From positions 2,232,001 to 2,296,000 of the forward strand of contig OY969802.1 of assembly GCA_963703235.1 (NCBI GenBank): DNA of 64,000 bases, given 5' to 3'. A program made the translations under genes and the position numbers. The notes beneath the pieces are model-generated. The model ran no database searches, was not told where the DNA came from, and saw nothing but the letters and a program-made list of their open reading frames with translations. Of this stretch, positions 51,301-58,108 are shown in pieces (position 1 is the first letter of the stretch; every line of letters starts with the position of its first letter). The DNA is from VRUE01 sp963703235 (GTDB taxonomy: Bacteria > Actinomycetota > Thermoleophilia > Solirubrobacterales > 70-9).

Positions 51301-51676
51301 AGCGGTTGCGGGCGGTCTCGGCGCTCACCTTGGCTTCCGCCAGCAGGGTGGACAGCTTCTGCTCCAGCTGCTCGGTATCGGTTATCGCTTCGCCGACAGG
51401 GTCCTGACCGGGGAGGCGGCGGGCGAAGAGCGCGAGTTTGGGATCGGCGTTGAGGGATTGGCGGAACTGGGTCAACAGCTGCGCCCGCTCGCCGGTCAAC
51501 TTGCTCAGGCTGGCCCGGTCGTGCTTAATCATCTCGAGCTCCTCGTGCATCTGCTCGACCGCCTGGTCCACGTCCTGGATCGCCGCGCGGTCCTCGCGCA
51601 GCTTCTCGGCCGCTTCCGCAACGGCCTCGCCGGGCCGACCGGAATTCGCTTGCTCGTTATCGGCCAAGGGATCCAC
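48398..51676 (-). CDS. FtsK/SpoIIIE-type ATPase (EccC-like), no membrane helix
   Basis: A 1092-residue motor protein. Residues 1-~200 are coiled-coil (EAVAEAAEKLREDRAAIQ; KVSAETARNRFFLFRRKW). A first, degenerate ATPase-like domain follows (FVFVDPLGAGKSVAPF, about 272). The second FtsK domain is complete: Walker A LIAGKTGSGKSTLLHA (about 548-560), VDFKQGVEFKPYA, Walker B ILMVADEFHVLF (about 652), and the FtsK sequence RQGRSFGVHVILASQT. A third domain (about 830-1090) is degenerate (NLLVAGPDAG). This three-domain plan resembles EccC of type VII secretion, but there is no transmembrane segment. It heads a tight operon with the WXG100 and effector-like genes. Confidence 0.88.
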   Translation of the reverse strand: MDPLADNEQANSGRPGEAVAEAAEKLREDRAAIQDVDQAVEQMHEELEMIKHDRASLSKLTGERAQLLTQFRQSLNADPKLALFARRLPGQDPVGEAITDTEQLEQKLSTLLAEAKVSAETARNRFFLFRRKWVVDAVTRVEEALATIGQAEDAAPEVFEARRQAAELELTAATDRARPAIDSWAETLGEASPPWDSERWAGWSPAEKIPYAIRFGRGARRPTPNGDVTAAAEWPVNGGTSLFLWNRDPGVVQQVQSLILRILAQFPPGMARFVFVDPLGAGKSVAPFLHLTDYDDGLVGGKVWSESSHIEQRLSELQAHIEMVVQKYLRGQFSDIEAHNAAAGEVAEAYRFLVIFDFPANFTESAARRLVSISRNGPACGVYTIVLGAPGREMPYGFDGTELDGPTAIYTTQKGAGGGETALARVRGADSTSPWQVEIETPPELSLVSPGKPENLFTRVISAIGSNAKAATNVEVSQKRLLELLETTLAAGLTEHQPVVASTPRLEDPGTWWTGDASQGIAVPIGRVGARAVQSLALVGTDTSVHALIAGKTGSGKSTLLHAAILNLCLLYSPDELELYLVDFKQGVEFKPYALAGLPHARVVAIESEREFGLSVLRGLEAEIAARGKRFREAGADDLDGYRRSSGAAMPRILMVADEFHVLFSDDDAIANEAARILDALVRQGRSFGVHVILASQTISGVHQVGRGTMNQIAVRIALQCSESDSQVIFGEDNADARLLSRPGEAIYNSMNGMPEGNRRFQVVLLQDDERERLLGELRELADERGHERRPIVFEGSAQADLSENDELAAVLDGEGQPDPSRTRAWLGAPISLGGPVAVAFERRAGANLLVAGPDAGLVDGVLTSLLTGLLPQIEIAGGSLRVLDFGGLDDRFAIAANELAAIGGNRLTIDRRRQLAGVLETVREELERRIESSETSAPPSILVLHRLQSARDFDATSIGGFGDEEPGLGATLAAILRDGPEFGVHTIASCDGVSNLERRLEPAAQRELGLRLVGRMSENDSLQLIDVPDAAKLAGAQAIFSDEDRSERLKLRCYGFPDPEWLASLASRPCWAAGSTDLAASDPAMAGDQEG

Positions 51677-51754
51677 TCACTGGTTTCCGAATGGAATGCG
51701 GAAGGCGAATGATCATATCCGTGCCGGTGCTCGCGGCGGCGCTACGATCACATC

Positions 51755-53353
51755 GTGGAAACCCTCACGCAAAGCCCCCCGTCCCAGTCCACCCTCGAGA
51801 GCTTCAATCCCGCCACCGGCGAGCTGGTCGGCTCGGTCGCGACGATCGCGCCCGAGCAGGTCCAGGCCGTCGTCGACGACGTCGCCCGCATCCAGCCCGC
51901 CTGGGCTGAGCTGTCGCTGGCCGACCGCGCCACCTATATGCGCCGCGCCGCCGACGCGCTGCTCGACGACATCGACGAGATCGCCGAGCTGCTCGTCAAC
52001 GAGCAGGGCAAGCCGCGCACCGAGGCCTACACGATGGAGCTGCTGCCGACCGTCGACGCCCTGCACTGGTGCGCCAAGGCCGGCCCCAAGATCCTCGCCG
52101 ACGAGAAGGTCCGCATGTCGCAGGCCTTCCTGATGAGCAAGAAAGGCCGCTTCACCTACGAGCCGATCGGCGTCGTCGGCGTGATCGCGCCCTGGAACTA
52201 TCCCTGGTCGATCCCCTTCGGCGAGGTGGCGATCGCGCTGATGGCCGGCAACGGCGTCGTCCTCAAGCCGGCCAGCCTGACGCCGCTGCTGGGCGAGGCG
52301 ATCCGCCGCGTCTTCGAGAAGGGCGGCCTGCCCGAGGGCCTGGTCCGAGTCGTCCACGGCGGCGGCGCCGTCGGCGACGCGCTGGCGAAGTCGAGTGTCG
52401 GCAAGGTCTTCTTCACCGGCTCGGTCGAGGTCGGCCGCAAGGTCGGCACGGTCTGCGCCGAGCAGCTGAAGGGCTCGGTGCTGGAGCTTGGGGGCAAGGA
52501 CCCGATGATCGTCTGCGCCGACGCCGACCTCGACAACGCTGTCTCCGGCGCCGTCTGGGGCGGCTTCGCCAACGCCGGCCAGACCTGCTCGGGGATCGAG
52601 CGCGTATATGTGGTGCGCGAGGTCGCCGACCGCTTCGTCGCCGGCGTCGCCCGCGAGGCGGAGAAGCTGCGGCTGGGCGACCCGCTGCAGTGGGAGACCG
52701 AGATCGGCCCGATGACCTCCGACGGGCAGTACGAGATCGTCGTCGACCTGATCGAGGACGCGGTGGCTTCCGGCGCGACCAAGCTCTGCGGCGGCCCGAC
52801 CGACGTGCCCGGCCTCTCCGGCAAGTTCGTCGCCCCGACCGTGCTGACCGGGGTCACGCACGAGATGCGGATCATGCGCGAGGAGATCTTCGGCCCGGTG
52901 CTGCCGATCGTCGTCGTCGACTCCGAGCAGGAGGCGATCGACCTCGCCAACGACTCCGAGTTCGGTCTCGGCGCCTCGGTTTGGACCAAGGACCGCCAGA
53001 AGGGCGCGCGGGTCGCCCGCCGGGTCGAATCCGGGATGGTCTGGGTCAACGACCACTCCTTCAGCCACGGCGCCTGCCAGTGCGCCTGGGGCGGGGTAAA
53101 GGACTCCGGCGTCGGCCGCTCGCACTCCAAATTCGGCTTCTACGAGTGCGTCAACGTCAAGATGAACTCCTGGGAGCCGGGCATGACCCGGGACTTTTGG
53201 TGGCATCCCTACGACCGCACGCTCGGCGAAGCGGTCCGCGCCTCGGCCAAGATCCTCTACGGTAGGGGCGCCACCCGGACCAGGGCCCTGCGCGAGGGCG
53301 CCGGCCCGCTGCTCGAGGTAGGCCGCCGCACGCTGAAGAAGAAGCGCAGCTGA
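51755..53353 (+). CDS. NAD(P)-dependent aldehyde dehydrogenase
   Basis: A 532-residue ALDH-superfamily enzyme, oxidising an aldehyde to the acid. The motifs are APWNYPWSIPFGE (substrate/cofactor region), VFFTGSVEVGRK, the general base Glu in LELGGKDPMIV, the catalytic Cys in NAGQTCSGIERVYV, and EEIFGPVLPIVV. The C-terminal ~40 residues (GRGATRTRALREG) are a basic extension. GTG 51755 begins the frame. It resembles succinate-semialdehyde or benzaldehyde dehydrogenases; the exact substrate is not clear. The ccm cluster follows. Confidence 0.93.
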   Translation: METLTQSPPSQSTLESFNPATGELVGSVATIAPEQVQAVVDDVARIQPAWAELSLADRATYMRRAADALLDDIDEIAELLVNEQGKPRTEAYTMELLPTVDALHWCAKAGPKILADEKVRMSQAFLMSKKGRFTYEPIGVVGVIAPWNYPWSIPFGEVAIALMAGNGVVLKPASLTPLLGEAIRRVFEKGGLPEGLVRVVHGGGAVGDALAKSSVGKVFFTGSVEVGRKVGTVCAEQLKGSVLELGGKDPMIVCADADLDNAVSGAVWGGFANAGQTCSGIERVYVVREVADRFVAGVAREAEKLRLGDPLQWETEIGPMTSDGQYEIVVDLIEDAVASGATKLCGGPTDVPGLSGKFVAPTVLTGVTHEMRIMREEIFGPVLPIVVVDSEQEAIDLANDSEFGLGASVWTKDRQKGARVARRVESGMVWVNDHSFSHGACQCAWGGVKDSGVGRSHSKFGFYECVNVKMNSWEPGMTRDFWWHPYDRTLGEAVRASAKILYGRGATRTRALREGAGPLLEVGRRTLKKKRS

Positions 53354-53364
53354 TCGAGCCGGTT

Positions 53365-54066
53365 TTGCGGGCGATCGAGCTGCGGGGCCTGCGGCGGGAG
53401 TTCGGCGAACGCGCGGCCCTGGACGGGGTCGACTTCTCCCTCGCGTCTGGGGAGATGCTGGTCGTCCTCGGTCCCAACGGGGCCGGCAAGACGACCCTGC
53501 TGCGGATCCTGGCGACGCTGCTGCGGCCGAGCGGGGGCGAGGCGCGGGTGCTCGGCGCCCGCCTCCCGGGCGAGGCCTGGAAGGTGCGGGGCCGGATCGG
53601 CCTGCTCGGCCACGAGCCGCTGCTCTATCGCGACCTCAGCGGCCGCGAGAACCTGCGCTTCCACGCCCGCCTGCACGGGCTCGACGAGGGGCGGGGGGAG
53701 CGCCGAATCGCAGCGCTGCTGGCGGCGGTCGGGATGGAGCGGCGCGCCGACGAGCGGGTCGCCGAGCTCTCGGCGGGGATGCGGCAGCGGCTGGCGATCT
53801 GCCGCTGCGTCCTGCACGAGCCGGAGCTGCTGCTGCTCGACGAGCCCGACTCCAACCTCGACATTGGGGGCCGCGAGCTGGCGCGGGAGCTGATCGGGCC
53901 GGCCGCCGGCCGCACCCGCGTCGTCGTCACCCACGACCCCGAGCGCGCTCTGCCCGACGCGGACCGCGCGGTCGTGCTCACTCACGGGGGCAGGGTCGCT
54001 CGCAGCTGTGCTGCGGCCGATCTCGATCCGGCCGAAGCGCGCGCCACTGCCGGAGCCGCGACGTGA
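53365..54066 (+). CDS. ccmA: Heme exporter ATP-binding protein CcmA
   Basis: A 233-residue ABC ATPase of the CcmAB heme-delivery complex for cytochrome c maturation. Walker A LGPNGAGKTTLLRIL (about 35), Q-loop region LGHEPLLYRDLSGREN, signature ELSAGMRQRLAICR, Walker B LLLLDEPDSNLD, and H-loop VVVTHDPER are all present. TTG 53365 is the start. The 3' end overlaps ccmB by 4 bases (GTGA). Although a general ABC ATPase by sequence, the adjacency to CcmB, CcmC and CcmD genes supports the name. Confidence 0.88.
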   Translation: MRAIELRGLRREFGERAALDGVDFSLASGEMLVVLGPNGAGKTTLLRILATLLRPSGGEARVLGARLPGEAWKVRGRIGLLGHEPLLYRDLSGRENLRFHARLHGLDEGRGERRIAALLAAVGMERRADERVAELSAGMRQRLAICRCVLHEPELLLLDEPDSNLDIGGRELARELIGPAAGRTRVVVTHDPERALPDADRAVVLTHGGRVARSCAAADLDPAEARATAGAAT

Positions 54067-54743
54067 CTCCGTCGCGAACGGCCTTCGCTGCGATCCTCGG
54101 CAAGGACCTGCGCACCGAGCTGCGCACCCTGCAGTCGCTGCCGGCGATGGCGCTCTTCGCCGTCACCACCTTCGTCATCTTCCGCTTCGGCCTCGACCGC
54201 ACGGCGCTCTCCGGCAGCCTCGCCGCCGGGGTGCTGTGGGCGACGCTGCTGTTCGCGGCGATCCTCGGCGTCAACCGCCTCTTCGTCGCCGAGCGCGAGG
54301 AGGGCGGCTTCGACGCGATCCGCCTGGCGCCGATCGACCGCAGCGCCCTCTTCGCCGCCAAGGCGGCGGCGCTGCTCGCCTATCTCGTCGTGCTGGAGCT
54401 GATCGTGGTGCCGGTCTTCGCAGTCTTCTTCCTCGACTCGGCCGCGGCGCTGGCGCCGCTCGCCCTCGTCCTCCTCCTCGCCGACCTCGGCCTCGCCGCT
54501 ACGGGCACGCTGATCTCCTCGATGGCGGTCAACTCGCGCGCCCGCGACCTGCTGGCGCCGCTCGTCCTGCTGCCACTGGTGGTGCCGCTGATGATCGCCG
54601 CCACCGGCGCCAGCGAGCCGCTGCTGGAGCTGGGCGGTCCCGCCTACGACCGCTTCGGCACCTGGCTGGCGGTGCTCGGCCTATACGATTTGATCTTCCT
54701 CCTCGTCGGATACGCGGTGTTCGACTTCCTGCTGGAGGACTGA
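54063..54743 (+). CDS. ccmB: Heme exporter membrane protein CcmB
   Basis: A 226-residue permease with six hydrophobic helices matching CcmB: ILGKDLRTELRTLQSLPAM at the start, AGVLWATLLFAAILGVNRLF, EREEGGFDAIRLAPIDRSAL, and the late pair of helices. It forms the membrane part of the CcmAB complex that releases holo-CcmE. The GTG start overlaps the ccmA stop. The order ccmA-ccmB-ccmC-ccmD is the usual one. No ccmE or ccmF is in the window. Confidence 0.92.
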   Translation: MTPSRTAFAAILGKDLRTELRTLQSLPAMALFAVTTFVIFRFGLDRTALSGSLAAGVLWATLLFAAILGVNRLFVAEREEGGFDAIRLAPIDRSALFAAKAAALLAYLVVLELIVVPVFAVFFLDSAAALAPLALVLLLADLGLAATGTLISSMAVNSRARDLLAPLVLLPLVVPLMIAATGASEPLLELGGPAYDRFGTWLAVLGLYDLIFLLVGYAVFDFLLED

Positions 54744-54774
54744 GGCGCCCTCCCTCTACCACCGCGCGAATCGC

Positions 54775-55497
54775 ATGTACGGAAAAGGCCTTAGAACCCT
54801 CTCGATCGCCACCGTGGCGACGCTCGCCCTCGCGCTCTCGCTGGCCTTCTTCTACGCGCCGCTCGACGCCGACCAGGGCTTCATCCAGAAGATCTTCTAC
54901 CTGCACGTGCCGCTGGCGATCGTGGCGCTGCTCGGCTTCGTCGTCGGCGGCGTCTTCGCGATCCTGCACCTGCGCAGCGGCGACTCGCGCTGGGACGCTT
55001 ACTCCTACGTCTCGATCCACATGTCGGTGATCTTCGGCGTCGCGGTGTTGATCACCGGCTCGATCTGGGCCAAGGCCTCCTGGGGGCACTGGTGGGTCTG
55101 GGACGAGCCGACCCTGGTCAGCTTCCTGATCGTCTTCCTGATGTACGCGACCTACTACCCCTTCCGCTACGCGATCGAGGACCGCGAGCGCCAGGCCCGC
55201 TACGCCTCGGTCTTCGCGATCGTCGCCGGCGCCTTCGTGCCGCTCAACTTCATCGCGGTGCGGATGGCCGAGAGCCTCGTCCACCCACGCACCTTCGCCA
55301 CCGCCAACGGCGGCCTGCCGGGGGAGATGATGCTGACCTTCCTCGTCAGCCTGGCGGCGATGGCGCTGCTCTGGGTGACGCTGGTCAAGTTCGAGCTGAC
55401 CGCGAAGAGCGCGTCGGGCCAGCTGAAGCGGCTGCGCCGCGCCCTCGACGCGCCGTCCCCGGGCGGCGGCTCCCGCGTGGCGCCGGAGGTGAGCTAG
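54775..55497 (+). CDS. ccmC: Cytochrome c maturation protein CcmC
   Basis: A 240-residue heme-handling membrane protein with six helices. The tryptophan-rich WGHWWVWDEPTL signature is present at about residue 103, flanked by the heme-ligand histidines (IHMSVIFG and MAESLVHPRTF). It delivers heme to CcmE. The start ATG at 54775 is 31 bases after ccmB. The C-terminal ~25 residues are charged and variable. Part of the ccmABCD operon. Confidence 0.93.
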   Translation: MYGKGLRTLSIATVATLALALSLAFFYAPLDADQGFIQKIFYLHVPLAIVALLGFVVGGVFAILHLRSGDSRWDAYSYVSIHMSVIFGVAVLITGSIWAKASWGHWWVWDEPTLVSFLIVFLMYATYYPFRYAIEDRERQARYASVFAIVAGAFVPLNFIAVRMAESLVHPRTFATANGGLPGEMMLTFLVSLAAMALLWVTLVKFELTAKSASGQLKRLRRALDAPSPGGGSRVAPEVS

Positions 55498-55779
55498 ATG
55501 GTCCTGGCCGAGCTGCTGCCCCTTGCCGCCCCGGCGCTGCCGCTCGACGAGGCCGGCAAGTACGTCGCCGGCGCCTACGTCGTCTTCCTCGTCCTGATCG
55601 TCGTCTACGTCGCGATCATGGCCGCCAAACTGCAGCGGATCGAGAAGGAGCTCCGCGAGCTCGCTGGATTTGCGGAACACCGCGCCAATGGAGAGGAAGC
55701 CGCCCCCGGACGCGGGAGTGAGAGGCCATCCATATCTGATTCTTTGGCCTCTCACGGGAGCAGAGGAGGCGGCGCTTAA
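55498..55779 (+). CDS. ccmD: CcmD-like small membrane protein with palindrome-derived tail
   Basis: A 93-residue protein starting directly after the ccmC stop. It has one membrane helix (GAYVVFLVLIVVYVAIMAAK, about 24-43) followed by a short coil (LQRIEKELRELAGFAEH), the CcmD plan. The last ~30 residues are encoded across an inverted repeat at 55718-55755 (ending LASHGSRGGGA) and are not typical of CcmD, so the tail looks acquired. The stop lies two bases before the ATG of hemA. Confidence 0.78.
   Translation: MVLAELLPLAAPALPLDEAGKYVAGAYVVFLVLIVVYVAIMAAKLQRIEKELRELAGFAEHRANGEEAAPGRGSERPSISDSLASHGSRGGGA
55718..55755. repeat. Inverted repeat in 3' end of ccmD-like gene
   Basis: GTGAGAGGCCA (55718-55728) and TGGCCTCTCAC (55745-55755), perfect arms with a 16-base AT-rich loop, lying inside the reading frame and 27 bases before the hemA start. 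Confidence 0.75.
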
Positions 55780-55781
55780 TC

Positions 55782-57125
55782 ATGTCTGAGCTCCTCGCCC
55801 TCGGCGTCTCCCACAAGACGGCGCCGCTCGACTTGCGCGAGCGGCTCTCGCTGACCGAGGGCCGCGCGGTCGGCGCCCTCAACGAGCTGACCGCAGCCGA
55901 GGGCATCCACGAGGCGGCGGCGATCTCGACCTGCAACCGGACCGAGCTCTACCTGGTCGTCTCCGACACGGTCGAAGCCGAGTCGACAGCGCTCGGCGTG
56001 CTCACCCGCCAGGCGGAGATCCGCCCCACCGAGCTGCTCGGCCACCTCTACTCGCTGCGCTCCGGCGAGGCCGCCCACCACCTCTTCCAGGTCACTGCCG
56101 GCCTCGACTCGATGATCGTCGGCGAGGCCGAGATCCAGGGCCAGGTCAAACGCGCCTACGAGCTGGCCCTGGTCGAGGGCGCGACCGGGCCGATCCTCAA
56201 CCGCCTCTTCCGCGGCGCCCTCGCCGCCGGCGGCCGCGTCCGCGAGGAGACCGCGATTGGCGAACGCGGTGCCTCGATCCCATCCGTCGCGGTCGAGCTG
56301 GCGCGGCGCACGCTGGGCGACCTCAGCGAGAAGCGCGTGCTGGTGGTCGGTGCCGGCGAGACCGCCGAGCTGGTCGCGCGGGCGCTGGTCGCCCGCGGCG
56401 TCACCACCGTCTTCGTCGCCAACCGCCACTACGACCGGGCGATCGGCCTCGCCCAGCGCTTCGGCGGCGACGCCGTCCGCTTCGAGGAGCTGCCCGAGCA
56501 GCTGGCGGCCGCCGACATCGTCGTCTCGGCGACCAACTCGCCGCACCACATCGTCGAGCGCGACGGACTCGAACAGGTGATGGAGAGCCGCGACGGCCGG
56601 CCGCTGCTGCTGGTCGACATCGCCGTCCCGCGCGACATCGAGCCCGAGTGCCGCGAGATCGCCGGCGTCAGCCTGCACGACATCGACGACGTGCAGCAGA
56701 TTGCCGAGCGCAACGCCAGCGGCCGCGAGGCCGAGGCGCGGCGGGCGGAGCCGATCCTCGCCGCCGAGCTGGATCGCTTCGAGCGCTGGCTCGCCTCGCT
56801 CGAGGTGGTGCCGACGGTCGCCTCGCTGCGCGAGCGCGCCGACGAGGTGGTGCGCCGGGTGCTGGCCGAGAACGAGGACCGCTGGGAGGAGATGAGCGAG
56901 GCCGACCGCGAGCGGCTGGCGGCGATGTCGCGGGCGATCGTCTCCCGTCTCCTGCACGAGCCGACCGTGCGGATGAAGCGCTCGGCCGGCAGCGACAGCG
57001 CTTACCTCTACGTCAGCGCTCTGCGCGAGCTGTTCGGGCTCGATGCGGAGACTGAGCCGGAGGGCGAAGAAAAAGGCAACGTAACCGAGCTTCGAAGAAC
57101 CCATCCCGGTAGGGGGTCCACTTAA
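55782..57125 (+). CDS. hemA: Glutamyl-tRNA reductase HemA
   Basis: A 447-residue enzyme that reduces glutamyl-tRNA(Glu) to glutamate-1-semialdehyde, the first step of C5 tetrapyrrole synthesis. The N-terminus has GVSHKTAPLDLRE, and ISTCNRTELYLV carries the catalytic Cys (residue 50). The NADPH domain has LVVGAGETAELVARAL; the C-terminal dimerisation helices are present (LLHEPTVRMKRSA). The last ~15 residues (TELRRTHPGRGST) are encoded by the left arm of the palindromic element 57095-57211 and are not typical. ATG 55782 follows a short gap after the ccmD-like gene. Confidence 0.95.
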   Translation: MSELLALGVSHKTAPLDLRERLSLTEGRAVGALNELTAAEGIHEAAAISTCNRTELYLVVSDTVEAESTALGVLTRQAEIRPTELLGHLYSLRSGEAAHHLFQVTAGLDSMIVGEAEIQGQVKRAYELALVEGATGPILNRLFRGALAAGGRVREETAIGERGASIPSVAVELARRTLGDLSEKRVLVVGAGETAELVARALVARGVTTVFVANRHYDRAIGLAQRFGGDAVRFEELPEQLAAADIVVSATNSPHHIVERDGLEQVMESRDGRPLLLVDIAVPRDIEPECREIAGVSLHDIDDVQQIAERNASGREAEARRAEPILAAELDRFERWLASLEVVPTVASLRERADEVVRRVLAENEDRWEEMSEADRERLAAMSRAIVSRLLHEPTVRMKRSAGSDSAYLYVSALRELFGLDAETEPEGEEKGNVTELRRTHPGRGST

Positions 57126-57211
57126 CTTTTTTTGAAGACAGGGAGCGGCCGTCCGAAAATGTCGCCGCAAAAAAAGTACAAGACGTTCCACCCCTACCGG
57201 GATGGGTTCTT
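57095..57211. repeat. 117-bp nested inverted-repeat element between hemA and hemC
   Basis: Outer arms of 21 bp are perfect inverted copies (57095-57115 and 57191-57211; core CCCATCCCGGTAGGGG). Inside lies a second pair, ACTTTTTTTG (57125-57134) and CAAAAAAAGT (57168-57177), and a further short GACA/TGTC pair. The left arm encodes the hemA C-terminus and stop. The right arm ends 24 bases before the hemC ATG. The size and nested terminal repeats resemble a MITE, but a regulatory RNA or bidirectional terminator is possible. Confidence 0.85.
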
Positions 57212-57235
57212 TGCAACACAATTCCCCTTTTCTGA

Positions 57236-58108
57236 ATGATCCGCATTGCTACCCGCAGCAGCGCTCTAGCTTTGGCTCAGGCACGTCAGGTTGCCGATCT
57301 GTTGGGTGGGGCTGAGCTGGTCGAGGTGTCCTCCGATGGGGAGCCGGGGGACAAGGCGCGGTTCGTGCGGGGGGTGGAGCAGGCGCTGCTCGATGGCGAG
57401 GCCGACCTCGGCGTCCACTCGGCCAAGGACGTGCCGGCGGAGATGCCTGAGGGCCTGGCCATCGCCGCGGTGCCGGCTCGCGAGGACCCGGCCGACGTTT
57501 GGATCGGCGTTGGAACCTCGCTCGACGACGTGCCGGAGGGGGCTCGGGTCGGCACGGCCAGCCTGCGCCGCCGCGCCCAGCTGCTCGCCATCAGGCCCGA
57601 CCTGGAGATCGGCGAGCTGCACGGCAACGTCGACACCCGCCTGCGCAAGCTCGCCGCGGGCGAGCACGACGCGATCGTCCTCGCCGCCGCCGGCCTGCGG
57701 CGGCTCGGCCGCGAGGGCGAGGCGAGCTTCGCGATTCCCGCCGAGGCGATGACGCCGGCGGCGGGCCAGGGCGCGCTCGTTCTTCAGACGCGCGCCGACG
57801 ACGCGGAGTCGACGAGCGCCGCGGCGGCGATCGGCGACGAGACCGCGTTGCGCGAGCTGACCGCCGAGCGCGCCGCGGTGGCCCTGCTCGACGCGACCTG
57901 CGCCACCCCGATCGGGGTTCACGCCAGGCGTGACGGCGATCGGCTCGAAATCGAGGCCTTCGTCGGCCTCCCCGACGGCAGCGAGTGGATCCGCGACCGG
58001 GTCGAGGCCGACGCCGCGGAGCCTGTTGCGGCCGGGGCCCTACTCGCCGAGCGCCTGCTGGGCGCCGGTGCCCGCGACGTCCTCGACCGCGCCGAGGAGC
58101 TGGCGTGA
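57236..58108 (+). CDS. hemC: Porphobilinogen deaminase HemC
   Basis: A 290-residue hydroxymethylbilane synthase joining four porphobilinogens. It has the N-terminal RIATRSSALALAQA, GVHSAKDVPAEMPEG (catalytic Asp region), GTASLRRRAQLLA, GELHGNVDTRLRKL, and the dipyrromethane cofactor Cys in LLDATCATPIGVHA. ATG 57236 begins the conserved strand. The stop overlaps the GTG of the cobA/hemD fusion (GTGA at 58105-58108). The gap to hemA contains the 117-bp palindromic element, which may alter its expression. Confidence 0.95.
   Translation: MIRIATRSSALALAQARQVADLLGGAELVEVSSDGEPGDKARFVRGVEQALLDGEADLGVHSAKDVPAEMPEGLAIAAVPAREDPADVWIGVGTSLDDVPEGARVGTASLRRRAQLLAIRPDLEIGELHGNVDTRLRKLAAGEHDAIVLAAAGLRRLGREGEASFAIPAEAMTPAAGQGALVLQTRADDAESTSAAAAIGDETALRELTAERAAVALLDATCATPIGVHARRDGDRLEIEAFVGLPDGSEWIRDRVEADAAEPVAAGALLAERLLGAGARDVLDRAEELA

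Noticed and set aside
48659..51712. Very long open frame on the plus strand opposite the FtsK-like gene (1017 codons)
   Set aside because: It mirrors the codon structure of the real minus-strand gene, has no domain, and is the usual high-GC antisense artefact.
57120..57180. T7 and A7 tracts as a stand-alone rho-independent terminator
   Set aside because: The tracts pair with each other inside a larger nested palindrome, so they are described with that element instead.
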